From contig OY992537.1 of the NCBI GenBank assembly GCA_963921195.1, positions 19,788,642 to 19,852,641 of the forward strand: a stretch of DNA of 64,000 nt. The letters are read 5' to 3'. Positions 34,240 to 44,179 of this stretch are shown here, in pieces. Made by a program: the position numbers and the translations under genes. Within the stretch, counting starts at the first letter, position 1. The number at the start of each line of letters is the position of its first letter. The notes under the pieces are model-generated. The model saw only the letters and a list, made by a program, of their open reading frames with translations. It searched no databases and was not told the DNA's origin. Origin of the DNA: Pegoplata infirma (lineage: Eukaryota > Arthropoda > Insecta > Diptera > Anthomyiidae).

Positions 34240-35695
34240 TTATATATTCATCAATATTTTTTTTTCCTCAATATTTTTTTTTTCATCAATATTTTTTTTT
34301 TCGTCAATATTTTTTTTTTTCGTCAATATTTTTTTTTATACCCTCCAACCACAGTATGCGGGTATACTCACTTTGTCATTCCGTGTGTAACGCATCGAAA
34401 TATCGGTCTAGGACCCCATAAAGTATATATTTTATTGATCAGTGATCGGTTCTAAGACATTCTAGCGATGTCCGTCCGTCCGTCTGTCCGTCTGTAGAGG
34501 ACACGATACAGTCCAAAATAAAAGAGCTAGACTTCCGAAGTTTGGCACGAATATGTCTTATATTCCTAGGCAGGTTAAGTTCGGAAATGGGGAAAATCGG
34601 ACCAAGGGGAAAAAAGTTCCCCCTCGGAGAACTAAACCAACCCAAGAAAAACCGCATTTTTTGCAGAGTTTTTCTTACTTTTGGAAAGCAAATGCAACGT
34701 TCTTATCTCAGAAGAAGTTCAAAATCGCAAGGGGAAGGTGCCCCCTAACGTCTCCCACCAACCCCCCCCAAAAAAAAAGACGCCCCTGGATTTTTTTTAT
34801 ATTTTTTTTTTTTACATTTTGGAGGGTATAAAAGATTCGGCACAGCCGAATGTAACACTCTCACTTGTTTCATCAATATTTTTTTTTCGTCAACATTTTT
34901 TTTTTTCATCAATATTTTTTTTTTATCAATATTTTTTTTTTCAATGTTTTTTTTTTCATCAATATTTTTTTTTTTTCATCAATATTTTTTTTTCCTCAAT
35001 ATTTTTTTTTCATCATTTTTTTTTTTTTTTTTCATCAATATTTTTTTTTTCATAAATTGTTTTTTTCATTAATATTTTCATTTTCATCAATATTTTTTGT
35101 TCATCAATGTTTTTTTTTTTTTTTTTATCAATAATTTTTTTTTTATCAATTTGTTTTTCATCAATATTTTTTCATCATAATTTTTTTTCATCAATATTTT
35201 TTTTCATCCATATTTTTTTTTCATCAATATTTTTTTTCATCAATATTTTTTTTTTTTTTTTCATCAAAAATTTTTTTTTTCATCAGTATTTTTTTTCCTC
35301 AATATTTTTTTTTTCATCAATATTTTTTTTCATCAATATTTTTTTTTCCTCAATATTTTTTTTTTTCATCAATATTTTTTTTCATCAACATTTTTTTTTT
35401 CATCAATATTTTTTTCATCAATACTTTTTTTTTCATCAATATTTTTTTCCTCAATATTTTTTTTATTAATATTTTTTTTTCATCATTTTTTTTTTTTCAT
35501 CAATATTTTTTTTCATCAATATTTTTTTTTTTTACATAACTGTTTTTTTTTTCATCATTATTTTTTCATCAATATTTTTTTCATCAATATTTTTTTTCGT
35601 CGAATTGTTTTTTTTTTCGTCGAATTGTTTTGTTCATCAATATTTTTTTATCATAAATTTTTTTTTCATCAATATTTTTTTTATAAATTTTTTGG
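34240..35695. repeat. T-rich minisatellite, unit about TCAATATTTTTTTTCA
   Basis: Dozens of units of roughly 14-18 bases (CATCAATATTTTTTTT with variants CCTCAATA, CGTCAATA, CATCAACA) fill 34240-34331 and 34871-35695. A DINE-like element interrupts the array. The long F- and H-rich open frames here are repeat translations. Confidence 0.9.
34332..34870 (+). mobile_element. Complete DINE-1/mini-me-like Helentron
   Basis: It starts ATACCCTCCAACCACAGTAT with a hairpin to GGGTATAC. Then follow TTTGTCATTCCGTGTGTAAC, ACCCCATAAAGTATATATTT, TTCTAGCGATGTCCGTCCGT with a short GTCY tail, and at the 3' end GGAGGGTATAAAAGATTCGG, the TTCGGCACAGCCGAA hairpin and CACTCTCACTTGTTT. Both flanks are minisatellite, so the limits are clear, with no target duplication, as expected for Helitron-type insertion at a T-rich site. 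At about 540 bp it is non-autonomous. Confidence 0.85.
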
Positions 35696-35699
35696 CAAA

Positions 35700-36860
35700 A
35701 GTGCACACAAAAATTGTTTGGGGGAAAACACGAAATTGAAATTTAAGGGGCTGGGCCCGGACCCACCTGGAGCCAAAAGAGCCTTCAGGTTTGTTTGGAC
35801 ACTTAAATTAAAGGTAATTAAAAAATAAAAATAAATATAAAGAGGGCTAGGTCCCAGGGGCTTTCCACGTCCATAAAATGGGATTTTTTCAAAAAAAAAA
35901 AATATAAAATTTGTCTAAATTATTAAAAAGAACGTCCAGCCTGTCTTTCGGCCGGGCTCAGGGACTACAAAACCCATAAATTAATTTAGTGACATCGCAA
36001 AATAAAGTTTGTTTTGTGAATCAAGCCTTTTACCCGGTTAATTACTAAATGGCTAAACTTTTGAACAGAAAGATACTAAAATGGATCTAGGGAGTACAAT
36101 ATTGTTAAAATACATACAAAAAATACATATTTGCAATCGTTAGCAAATTACCTTTTATTTGCACTCAAAAAATTATGTTAGTAAAATCAACTGAAAATGT
36201 CAGTTAAAATAACTACTTTGTAAGTTGTTTTGGGGTCAACTACTTTTTCAGTTAAATCAACTAACAATGTTAGTTATTTTAACTGACAAAAAACAATTGA
36301 CTTATGTAGTAAAAACTACTTACATTTGTAGTCAAAACAACTAAAATGTAGTAAAAATAAAATAATCAATAAATATTTTTTTTTTTTTTTTAATTTTTCA
36401 GAAAAAAAATTGAAGACCAAATTTTTTCAAAATTTTTTAAAAAAAAAAGTTATGAAAAATAAAAAAAACGAAAATTTATTTTTATTTTTTGGAAAAAAAG
36501 CTTTGAAAATATTTCAGAGATAAAAAAAATAAAATTTACTACTTTAAATAACTGTTACTACATCACAGTACTTTTTTGTTAGTTATTCAAAAAAAAATAC
36601 TTAAAATAATTAACAGAAATAGTTGTTTGATATTTTTCATACAAAAACAACTGACTTTGTAGTTAAAAACAACTAACTACTGTAAAATAAACAAACAACT
36701 AACATGTAGTAACTTACATAATTTTCTGAGTGTGAATACCCATACATACATGTTCGTGGGTGGGGCTGTTGTTTTGCTCCAGGGGGTCTTCCGGGGCCCA
36801 GTACCCCTAAATTCAAACGTGGCATATTTTTGTTTTCCAAAATATTCATGTCCCGTAAAG
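35700..36860. repeat. Inverted GC-richer segments flanking a MITE
   Basis: 35720-35785 (ATTTAAGGGGCTGGGCCCGG, CCACCTGGAGCCAAAA) recurs inverted at 36765-36850 (TTTGCTCCAGGGGGTCTTCC, GGGGCCCAGTACCCCTAAAT). Minisatellite also flanks the right copy (36880-36925), suggesting one foldback unit. A hairpin-like CTTTCGGCCGGGCTCAGGGA at about 35945 resembles 11525-11545. A fragment TTTTGCTCCAGGGCCCGAAC is also at 21677. Confidence 0.55.
36162..36732. mobile_element. CACTCA TIR MITE, sister of 21972-22542
   Basis: It is colinear with 21972-22542 over the full length with scattered differences. The ends are CACTCAAAAAATTATGTTAG and, on the minus strand, CACTCAGAAAATTATGTAAG. TG flanks both sides where the sister has TA, which fits drift or imprecise targeting. 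Confidence 0.8.
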
Positions 36861-37020
36861 TGCACCTTAGCCAATTTTTTTTCATCAAATATTTTTTTAT
36901 CAATAATCTTTTTTCATTAAAAACTTTTTTTCCTGAAAAAGTTTTTTTATCGACAAACACAGACAAACAGATTGATGGATATCACTAAAATGTCTTAGAA
37001 ACCTTTACGGATCAATAATA

Positions 37021-38093
37021 CACTCAAAAAAGTATGTCGGTAAAATCTACTACAAAAGACAGTTGTTTTGACTACATTTTGTCGTTGAAAAGGCATCCAC
37101 TACATAAAACGGTAAAAACAACTGAACATGTTGTTGTTTTTAACTATTGATTTTCAACTACAAAATGTAGTAAAAACTACTACAAAACTGTTTAATACAG
37201 TTGTTTTTTCTACAATTGCCTGAAATTTTATTTAAAAAATTTCTTAAACGTTTAAATGATTGATATTTATTTATTTAAAAAGCAATACATTTCAGTTGGT
37301 TGTATAGAATTTCGACATGATGACAATTTTTTGATGTATTTATCTGGAATTATAGAAGAAAAAAATTATATTAATAAAATGTTAAACAAAATAAATTGAT
37401 TGTATTTACCTTTGTTTTTTTAATAGTTCATTTCAAATTTTCACCGCTACTGATCAAAATTTGTCTGGAATAAAAAAAAACGAAATGCTTTGGCAAAATT
37501 GATTTATAAAAAAAAAAGAATTAATTTCCAATGTTTCAAAAAAGTATGTACCTGCTCTGTTGTGTATACAAAGAAAAGAAAGATGGCGCGCTCATAAGAA
37601 AACAAAACACTGCACACATTTTATTTTGGTTTTTTCCGATTGGTTTTTACGCACGCTTATGTGAGCGCTATATTATACACACTTGTTATCTCATTTATCC
37701 ACTTATTTTCTTTCGCTCAAGAATATTTTTCCAAAAACATATTTTTTGTTATAATTAAATTTAATAAATTGTAATTTAATTTATTTAGATATTATTTATT
37801 TGGTATAAAAATAATTCCTTCCGCATCCCGCACGACCAACTCGCTCGACACATTCGTTTGCAATAAAAATTTCTAGAAAAAAACGAGTTTTAGAAAAAAA
37901 ACTAAAAACAACTACATAAATCAACTATTGCTACAGTGTAGTATATTTTTTGTAGTTATTTTTTGAAACTACTACAAAAAAAGTTGTTTGAGTTTTTTTC
38001 ATACAAAAACGACCGAAATTGTAGTTAAAAACAACAGCTACTACTTACTACACAAACGACCGTCATGTAGTAACTGCAATAATTTTCTGAGTG
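37021..38093. mobile_element. 1.07-kb CACTCA TIR MITE, copy 1
   Basis: The ends are CACTCAAAAAAGTATGTCGG and, on the minus strand, CACTCAGAAAATTATTGCAG. A near-identical copy lies inverted at 38504-39571. The subterminal regions carry AACAACTGT and TAGTAGTT words like the 571-bp family. A 75-codon open frame (37531-37758) is shared with the other copy but shows no known motif. It is flanked by TA on the left; the right flank is TT. Confidence 0.8.
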
Positions 38094-38103
38094 TTATGTA
38101 TAC

Positions 38104-38349
38104 CACAGTACATGAGTAGTAGGTTCACAGGTTTGCATTTGATGTGTGTAAGTATTAGTGACAGCACACGGTGTAACTTTTGACGTTTCACTACAAAACG
38201 TAAACAAACACCACAAATACCTACACAAAAGCTCACACGTACAGGCACACATACACTAGGCAGCGATGATTATTCTGTACTAATAACCACGCCACCATAT
38301 TGGAAAGTACGAAATTAGCACCAGTGTTTGCATACTAGTCTATACTGTG
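38104..38349. mobile_element. CACAGTACA hAT-like MITE, copy 2
   Basis: It is about 95% identical to 15320-15564 end to end. A perfect 8-bp duplication, ATGTATAC, lies at 38096-38103 and 38350-38357. Two copies with different target duplications prove a mobile family. Confidence 0.9.
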
Positions 38350-38503
38350 ATGTATACACTAATATGTATACACTAAGAAAAAAAAAATTTCAAATTAAGC
38401 TGAAACAACCTCAAATTAAAAAGAAAACAGTGACAAAAGTCAACAAACTTTGTTTTTGCTTAATTTGAGAATGTTTCTTTTCATTTTTAAAATGGGCGAA
38501 TAC

Positions 38504-39571
38504 ACTCAGAAAATTATTGCAGTTACTACATGACGGTCGTTTGTGTAGTAAGTAGTAGCTGTTGTTTGAACTACAATTTCGGTCGTTTTTGTATGAAAAA
38601 ATCTTAAACAACTTTTTTTTTAGTAGTTTCAAAAAATAACTACAAAAAATATACTACACTGTAGCAATAGTTGATTTATGTAGTTGTTTTTAGTTTTTTT
38701 TCTAAAACTCGTTTTTTTCTAGAAATTTTTATTGCAAACGAATGTGTCGAGCGAGTTGGTCGTGCGGGATGCGGAAGGAATTATTTTTATACCAAATAAA
38801 TAATATCTAAATAAATTAAATTACAATTTATTAAATTTAATTATAACAAAAAATATGTTTTTGGAAAAATATTCTTGAGCGAAAGAAAATAAGTGGATAA
38901 ATGAGATAACAAGTGTGTATAATATAGCGCTCACATAAGCGTGCGTAAAAACCAATCGGAAAAAACAAAATAAAATGTGTGCAGTGTTTTGTTTTCTTAT
39001 GAGCGCGCCATCTTTCTTTTCTTTGTATACACAACAGAGCAGGTACATACTTTTTTGAAACATTTCAAAATAATTCTTTTTTTTTATAAATCAATTTTGC
39101 CAAAGCATTTCGTTTTTTTTTATTCCAGACAAATTTTGATCAGTAGCGGTGAAAATTTGAAATGAACTATTAAAAAAACAAAGGTAAATACAATCAATTT
39201 ATTTTGTTTAACATTTTATTAATATAATTTTTTTCTTCTATAATTTCAGATAAAAACATAAAAAAATTGTCATCATGTCGAAATTCTATACAACCAACTG
39301 AAATGTATTGCTTTTTAAATAAATAAATATCAATCATTTAAACGTTTAAGAAATTTTTTAAATAAAATTTCAGGCAATTGTAGAAAAAACAACTGTATTA
39401 AACAGTTTTGTAGTAGTTTTTACTACATTTTGTAGTTGAAAATCAATAGTTAAAAACAACAACATGTTCAGTTGTTTTTACCGTTTATGTAGTGGACGCC
39501 TTTTCAACGACAAAATGTAGTCAAAACAACTGTCTTTTGTAGTAGATTTTACCGACATACTTTTTTGAGTG
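38504..39571. mobile_element. 1.07-kb CACTCA TIR MITE, copy 2, inverted
   Basis: It is the reverse complement of 37021-38093 with only scattered differences. TA flanks both sides (38502-38503, 39572-39573). Together the two copies form a natural 1.07-kb inverted repeat with a 410-bp spacer. Confidence 0.88.
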
Positions 39572-39739
39572 TAAAAAGTAACTTTTTAAAATCAAAGTTG
39601 CTTCATTTTTAATTTAAAAGTGAGAAATTTTTGATTTAAGGTTGATATAATTTTATTTTTGTGTTGTTCCATACCATTTTATTTTATTAATAAAAACATT
39701 TTTTTATAATTTTAATATTAAACAATTTATTTAGTTATA

Positions 39740-40382
39740 AAATTAAAACCTAAAAACTCATTTATATAGCAAAGCCAATGGAGTCCAGACTGTTTTGATG
39801 AGTTACAAATGGAATCACAAAGTAAGTGTTCCTTCTAACCAAAAGACCAATGGGATTTACAAGTTTTTTAAATTAAAAATTTATGTTTTGTAATAATTTT
39901 CTATTTTTACAGGATGCTTTTAAATAAATTCGCGAAGCTATAGCGGACCCTTCACTTCAAGAAAAAGCGTAGGCAGCAGTCACTGGAGAAAATTGTACAT
40001 AAAGGGTCAGTTGGTCGGTGGTAAATAAAATCCTACACAACATTTATTATATTAATATGGATTTATTTTGTGAAAATTTTAAATTCAACAAATATACAAA
40101 TTTTTACAAAAATGTTATAGAAAATTTATTTTAGCATAAATGTGGTAATTTTTAGCATCATTTTTAGTCACCTTTTCTAATAATTTTGGTATATTTCACC
40201 ATATTTCTTTTGGTATATTTTACCAAGTTTTTGCTTAAATAGCATTAGCATTTTCTTCAAAATTTTTTACATAAGTGTTTTGGCTAAATTACGAAAACTA
40301 CTTCGTCGGTTGTAGTTTTAGCATATTTTTGGTAAAATTATGCCAGATTTTTGCTCACTCCGACACAAGTTTTTTTTTGCGT
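39740..40382 (+). pseudogene. MITE-borne segment with exon-intron-like structure
   Basis: An open stretch ending at 39821 (AAATGGAATCACAAA) meets a consensus donor GTAAGT. A T-rich tract and TTTTTACAG end the putative 91-nt intron at 39912. The downstream frame reads, with stops, DAFK, IREAIADPSLQEKA, AAVTGENCT and RVSWSVVNKIL. 42501-43021 carries the inverted relative of the downstream part with conservative differences and shared stops. It looks like a captured, decayed gene fragment of unknown identity. The outer end TTTTTTTTTGCGTG matches the TA-target family. Confidence 0.45.
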
Positions 40383-40663
40383 GTGCAGTTTTATATAAAA
40401 TTTTTGATTTTTTTTTATGTGAAACCTAGTCTATGTAGCCTGGTATAATATGATAAACTTAGACTATATTGACTGTGGTAAAAACTTATATAACTTAAAA
40501 ATTGCATATTATACTTAACCTGATTAAACTTAATTATTTGATTATTTTCCTTTCCGGGAATTGAATCGTAAAGTCCATTTTATAATTCTTGTCAATTATT
40601 TTTTCCACGACAACGCCTTTAAACTAGAGAATCCCTTTAACCAAAAAGAACAAAATCAAGTTA

Positions 40664-40815
40664 AGGTGCGTACAGACGACGCAATATAATGCACAATATG
40701 CAATTATATTGATCGTGTGTGGGTAATATTGACGATTGTACAATGGTCAATCTTACCCACACACCATCAATATAATTGAATATTGTACATAATATTGCGT
40801 CGTCTGTAGGTACCT
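40664..40815. mobile_element. 152-bp hairpin MITE with TTA duplication
   Basis: The left end AGGTGCGTACAGACGACGCA is inverted at the right as TGCGTCGTCTGTAGGTACCT. Pairing continues through AATATAATGCACAATATGCA-like sequence and TTACCCACACAC. TTA flanks both sides (40661-40663, 40816-40818), suggesting PIF/Harbinger. A right-half copy ends at about 48557, also followed by TTAG. Confidence 0.75.
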
Positions 40816-41472
40816 TTAGTCAACAAAAAAAAAAAAAACATATTGAAGTTTATAACTTACCATTGCTTATAGATATTTTACACAAATCTATTTTTTACAG
40901 ATATAACTCATTATATCTTAGGGATTATTCATTTTTTAACAAAAATTTTCTCTTTTTTTTTGCAAAAATTAAGAAATGACGCAATATTTTTTTTAATTGA
41001 ACATGTTCAAATTAAAAATGTTTTCATCTCAAAATTTGACATATGATTTCGAAATGTCAATACACAACTAAAATTAAAATTGTTTGACATCAAATTGAAA
41101 ATGAAACAATATAGTTTTGAAAATGAAAATTTTAATTGGCAATAATTCAAATTTGTAACAAGTTTTTACGACAGCATAATAAATATGAAATTATTCATTT
41201 TTAAATTAAGAGGTTAACAACTTTAAAACAAAAGTATTTATTTTTAAATCAACATATTTCAATATAAATAATAAAATTTTTGAAAAATAATGTAGCATTT
41301 TAAAATTAAAAATGAAAATTTTTGATTTAAATAGGATTTTTTCCCTCAGTGTATATAAACATAATGGGGTCCTCGAACGATATTTTGATGTGTTTTGCTA
41401 GGAATGATAAATTAATACCGCGTTATTTTTTCTAGAAAAATGTTGCTTTAGAAAGATCACCAGCAAAACATT

Positions 41473-41854
41473 GGGTACGTTCAGCAGAGAAAGCTGCTAC
41501 CCAGCTGCTCCTCAACATTCTGCTGAACGGTTTAATTTTTGACATTTCAGTCAACATGTTGAGTGAGCGCTTCTCATCACTGGTAGCGTTAAAAATTTAT
41601 GCTACATTTGATCACAAACTGATAAATAAGATGTTTTATTGAAATTATTTCTTTTTTTTTACGTTATTTAAGGAAATTAACAAAAATATCATAAAAAAGT
41701 AATTTCCACAGATAAAATAAATGAAAATATAAAAAACAATCATTTATTCCAATATTTTAAAACATTCATAAAAAATTGCGTTCAGCAGAATCAACTAATC
41801 AAAACATGCTACATCCCAACTGTTGAGTAGCAGGTTTCTCTGCTGAACACGCTC
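41473..41854. mobile_element. GTTCAGCAGAGAAA TIR MITE, 382 bp
   Basis: The left end GGGTACGTTCAGCAGAGAAA and the right end on the minus strand GAGCGTGTTCAGCAGAGAAA are about 28-base inverted repeats. ATT flanks both sides (41470-41472, 41855-41857). It resembles PIF/Harbinger by the G-rich end and 3-bp duplication, but the target is not TWA. The interior is non-coding. Confidence 0.65.
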
Positions 41855-41872
41855 ATTATCATGATTCAATGG

Positions 41873-42479
41873 CACAGACTAAATACAGACTCGACAGTAG
41901 AGTCACAGACTAATACAGACTCGACATAAGTGACAGCTGTCAAAATAGTAGTTCTTAACCATATGGTTAATTTTTTCAAATTATTCTACGAATTAGGTTA
42001 GAAAGAGAAAGCTAATATAACGCGCCATTAGAAAAATGGATGCCAGATCAGTTTTTGTTGTTTCACTCACTCCTAATTCGTAGAAAGTGTTGCCATGTTA
42101 GCGTAAAACGGACTAAAAACCGCTGTGTTTTCTCCTAAAATCGCTTAGTTTTTCCCCATTTTTTCTTACAAAACTCTACTGTCGAGTCTGTATATAGTCT
42201 GTGGTAGAGTTTTATAAGAAAAAATGGGGAAAAACTAAGCGATTTTGGGAGAAAACACAGCGGTTTTTAGTCCGTTTTACGCTAACATGGCAACACTTTC
42301 TACGACTTAGGAGTGAGTGAAACAACAAAAACCGGTCTGGCATCCATTTTTCTAATGGCGCGTTATATTAGCTTTCTCTTTCTAACCTAATTCGTAGAAT
42401 AATTTGAAAACATTAACCATATGGTTCAAGACTACTTTTTTGACAGCTGTCACTTATGTCGAGTCTGTATTAGTCTGTG
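41873..42479. mobile_element. CACAGACTAA TIR MITE, outer copy
   Basis: The ends are CACAGACTAAATACAGACTC and GAGTCTGTATTAGTCTGTG, with an exact 7-bp duplication TCAATGG at 41866-41872 and 42480-42486. Without the inner copy it is 300 bp. The interior (AAAATGGGGAAAAACTAAGC, GGCGCGTTATATTAGC) matches 25558-25834. Confidence 0.85.
41904..42203. mobile_element. CACAGACTAA TIR MITE, inner copy inserted in its own kind
   Basis: This 300-bp copy lies in the opposite orientation within the outer copy. The exact 7-bp duplication GTAGAGT is at 41897-41903 and 42204-42210. Its insertion just inside the outer copy's terminal repeat makes a long palindrome. Confidence 0.88.
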
Positions 42480-42500
42480 TCAATGGTTTGGGCAAGTGTA

Positions 42501-43389
42501 CACGCAGAAAAAAACTTGTGTCGGAGTGAGCAAAAATCTGGCATAATTTTACTAAAAATATGCTAAAACTACAACTGACGAAGTAGTTTTCGTAATTTAG
42601 CCAAAACACTTATGTAAAAAATTTTGAAGAAAATGCTAATGCTATTTAAGCAAAAACTTGGTAAAATATACCAAAAGAAATATGGTGAAATATACCAAAA
42701 TTATTTGAAAAGCTGACTAAAAATAATGCTAAAAATTACCACATTTATGCTAAAATAAATTTTCAATAAATTTTTGTAAAAATTTGTATATTTGTTGAAT
42801 TTAAAATTTTCACAGAATAAATCCATATTAATATAATAAATGTTGTGTAGGATTTAATTTACCACCGACCAACTGACCCTTTTTGTACAATTTTCTCGAG
42901 TGACTGCTGCCTACGCTTCTTCTTGAAGTAAAGGATCCGCTATAGCTTCACGAATTTATTTAAAAGCATCCTGTAAAAATAGAAAATTATTACAAAACAT
43001 AAATTTTTAATTTAAAAAATTGGTTTATTGAAATTTTTTTTTTTCACATTTGATGTAATTTCGTATCCACTCTATTTTATGATTATTTTTCCGTTTGATG
43101 TAAATCTATTTCATTACTTTCCTTTTCCGTTTGATGTAAATCCATATGCATTCCATTTCATGATTTTCGGTTTCCATAGATCCAAAATTTTAAATATTTA
43201 TTTAAATATTTTTTTTGTAACTTCTGACACTTTCAATTTTGTTTAATATTTTGAAGTTTTCAAATTAAAAAAAAAATCGTTGTTATCAACTTTGTCCATA
43301 GTTGTTATTGATTATACATAGTTGATTTGAAATATATTTGAAATAACTATGTATTTTGTTAACTATGCTACCATGTAATTTTTTGGGTG
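42501..43389. mobile_element. TA-target MITE carrying the captured-exon segment
   Basis: The left end CACGCAGAAAAAAACTTGTG and the right end on the minus strand CACCCAAAAAATTACATGGT have TA on both sides (42499-42500, 43390-43391). Bases 42501-43021 are the reverse complement of about 39862-40382. The remainder (43022-43389) is AT-rich without a recognised gene. Confidence 0.7.
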
Positions 43390-43391
43390 TA

Positions 43392-43800
43392 AGGCAAAAA
43401 TCAGCATAAAATGAAATTTATTTTTTTAAAAAAAATTTATTTTTTCTGCACAATCTGGAAATTGGGTGCAAGTGACGTGAAAATCACTACTACTTTGATT
43501 TTTTATTGAAATGATAAAATTACGTATTGCCAAAATATCTTTTCGGCGATATATGTATCGCCCTATTGTTTGGGTTGCTGTCTGCTGCAGAGTCATAGAG
43601 TAGTCCAACAAATGGCGTTTGAAAAAGTAGTAAACAAAAACCATATGGTATTGTTTACGAAATTTTATCACAAATCGAAATTTGAGCGAGATGGAAGATA
43701 CCAGTTTTACAGTGAGAATGCAGATTGTTTTTTGTCTCTCTTTGCTTTACGTTTGAACTTTAGTTTGGCATTGCCAGAATTTTCCAATTATCTTTGGTGA
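43392..43800. other. Unassigned sequence before the gap
   Basis: There is no recognised gene or repeat. Base composition is less extreme than in the satellites. A short frame on the minus strand near 43426-43671 has no known motif. Confidence 0.4.
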
Positions 43801-44000
43801 NNNNNNNNNNNNNNNNNNNNNNNNNNNNNNNNNNNNNNNNNNNNNNNNNNNNNNNNNNNNNNNNNNNNNNNNNNNNNNNNNNNNNNNNNNNNNNNNNNNN
43901 NNNNNNNNNNNNNNNNNNNNNNNNNNNNNNNNNNNNNNNNNNNNNNNNNNNNNNNNNNNNNNNNNNNNNNNNNNNNNNNNNNNNNNNNNNNNNNNNNNNN
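43801..44000. other. Assembly gap of exactly 200 N
   Basis: Two hundred undetermined bases. The round number suggests a scaffolding placeholder of unknown true size, so order and distance across it are not proved by sequence. Confidence 0.95.
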
Positions 44001-44179
44001 ATTTTTTAAACAAACCCAAAAAATTATAAATAGGATTTGGAAGTAACTGACACACCCATTTTTTTATTCCACTCACACTGACACTCACTAACAACCACGT
44101 GAGTAAAATTAATTTTCAATCACGCTCACTTCTGATCATGTGTGAATCACGCACAAATCTAATTACGTTCCCATCTCTA
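44001..44179. mobile_element. Right part of an AGATGGGAACG MITE
   Basis: ACTCACTAACAACCACGTGA, GAATCACGCACAAATCTAAT and the end GTTCCCATCTCTA match the right half of 13416-13682. The left half is lost in the gap. Confidence 0.55.

Larger units (their letters stand above)
38371..41351. mobile_element. CACTAAG-terminated TIR element, copy 2 (nested)
   Basis: The ends CACTAAGAAAAAAAAAATTT and, on the minus strand, CACTGAGGGAAAAAATCCTA match copy 1 at 17456-18681. TA flanks both sides (38369-38370, 41352-41353). It is expanded by 38504-39571, a segment at 39866-40382 and a hairpin MITE at 40664-40815. No transposase is visible. Confidence 0.8.
36960..41412 (-). mobile_element. DINE-1-like fragment split by 4.3 kb of nested MITEs
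   Basis: On the minus strand, 41412-41352 gives AATTTATCATTCCTAGCAAA, then ATATCGTTCGAGGACCCCAT and TATGTTTATATA. After the nested block, 37020-36960 gives TATTATTGATCCGTAAAGGT and CTAAGACATTTTAGTGATAT. This is the order of the 34332 element. The block between comprises 37021-38093, 38104-38349 and 38371-41351. Confidence 0.65.

Noticed and set aside
34681..35828. Open frames rich in FFFHQYFFF
   Set aside because: Translations of the T-rich TCAATATTTTTTTT minisatellite; no start context or conserved domain.
37531..37758. 75-codon frame shared by two MITE copies as a transposase
   Set aside because: It is conserved only because the copies are recent; there is no DDE or other transposase motif and the length is far too short.
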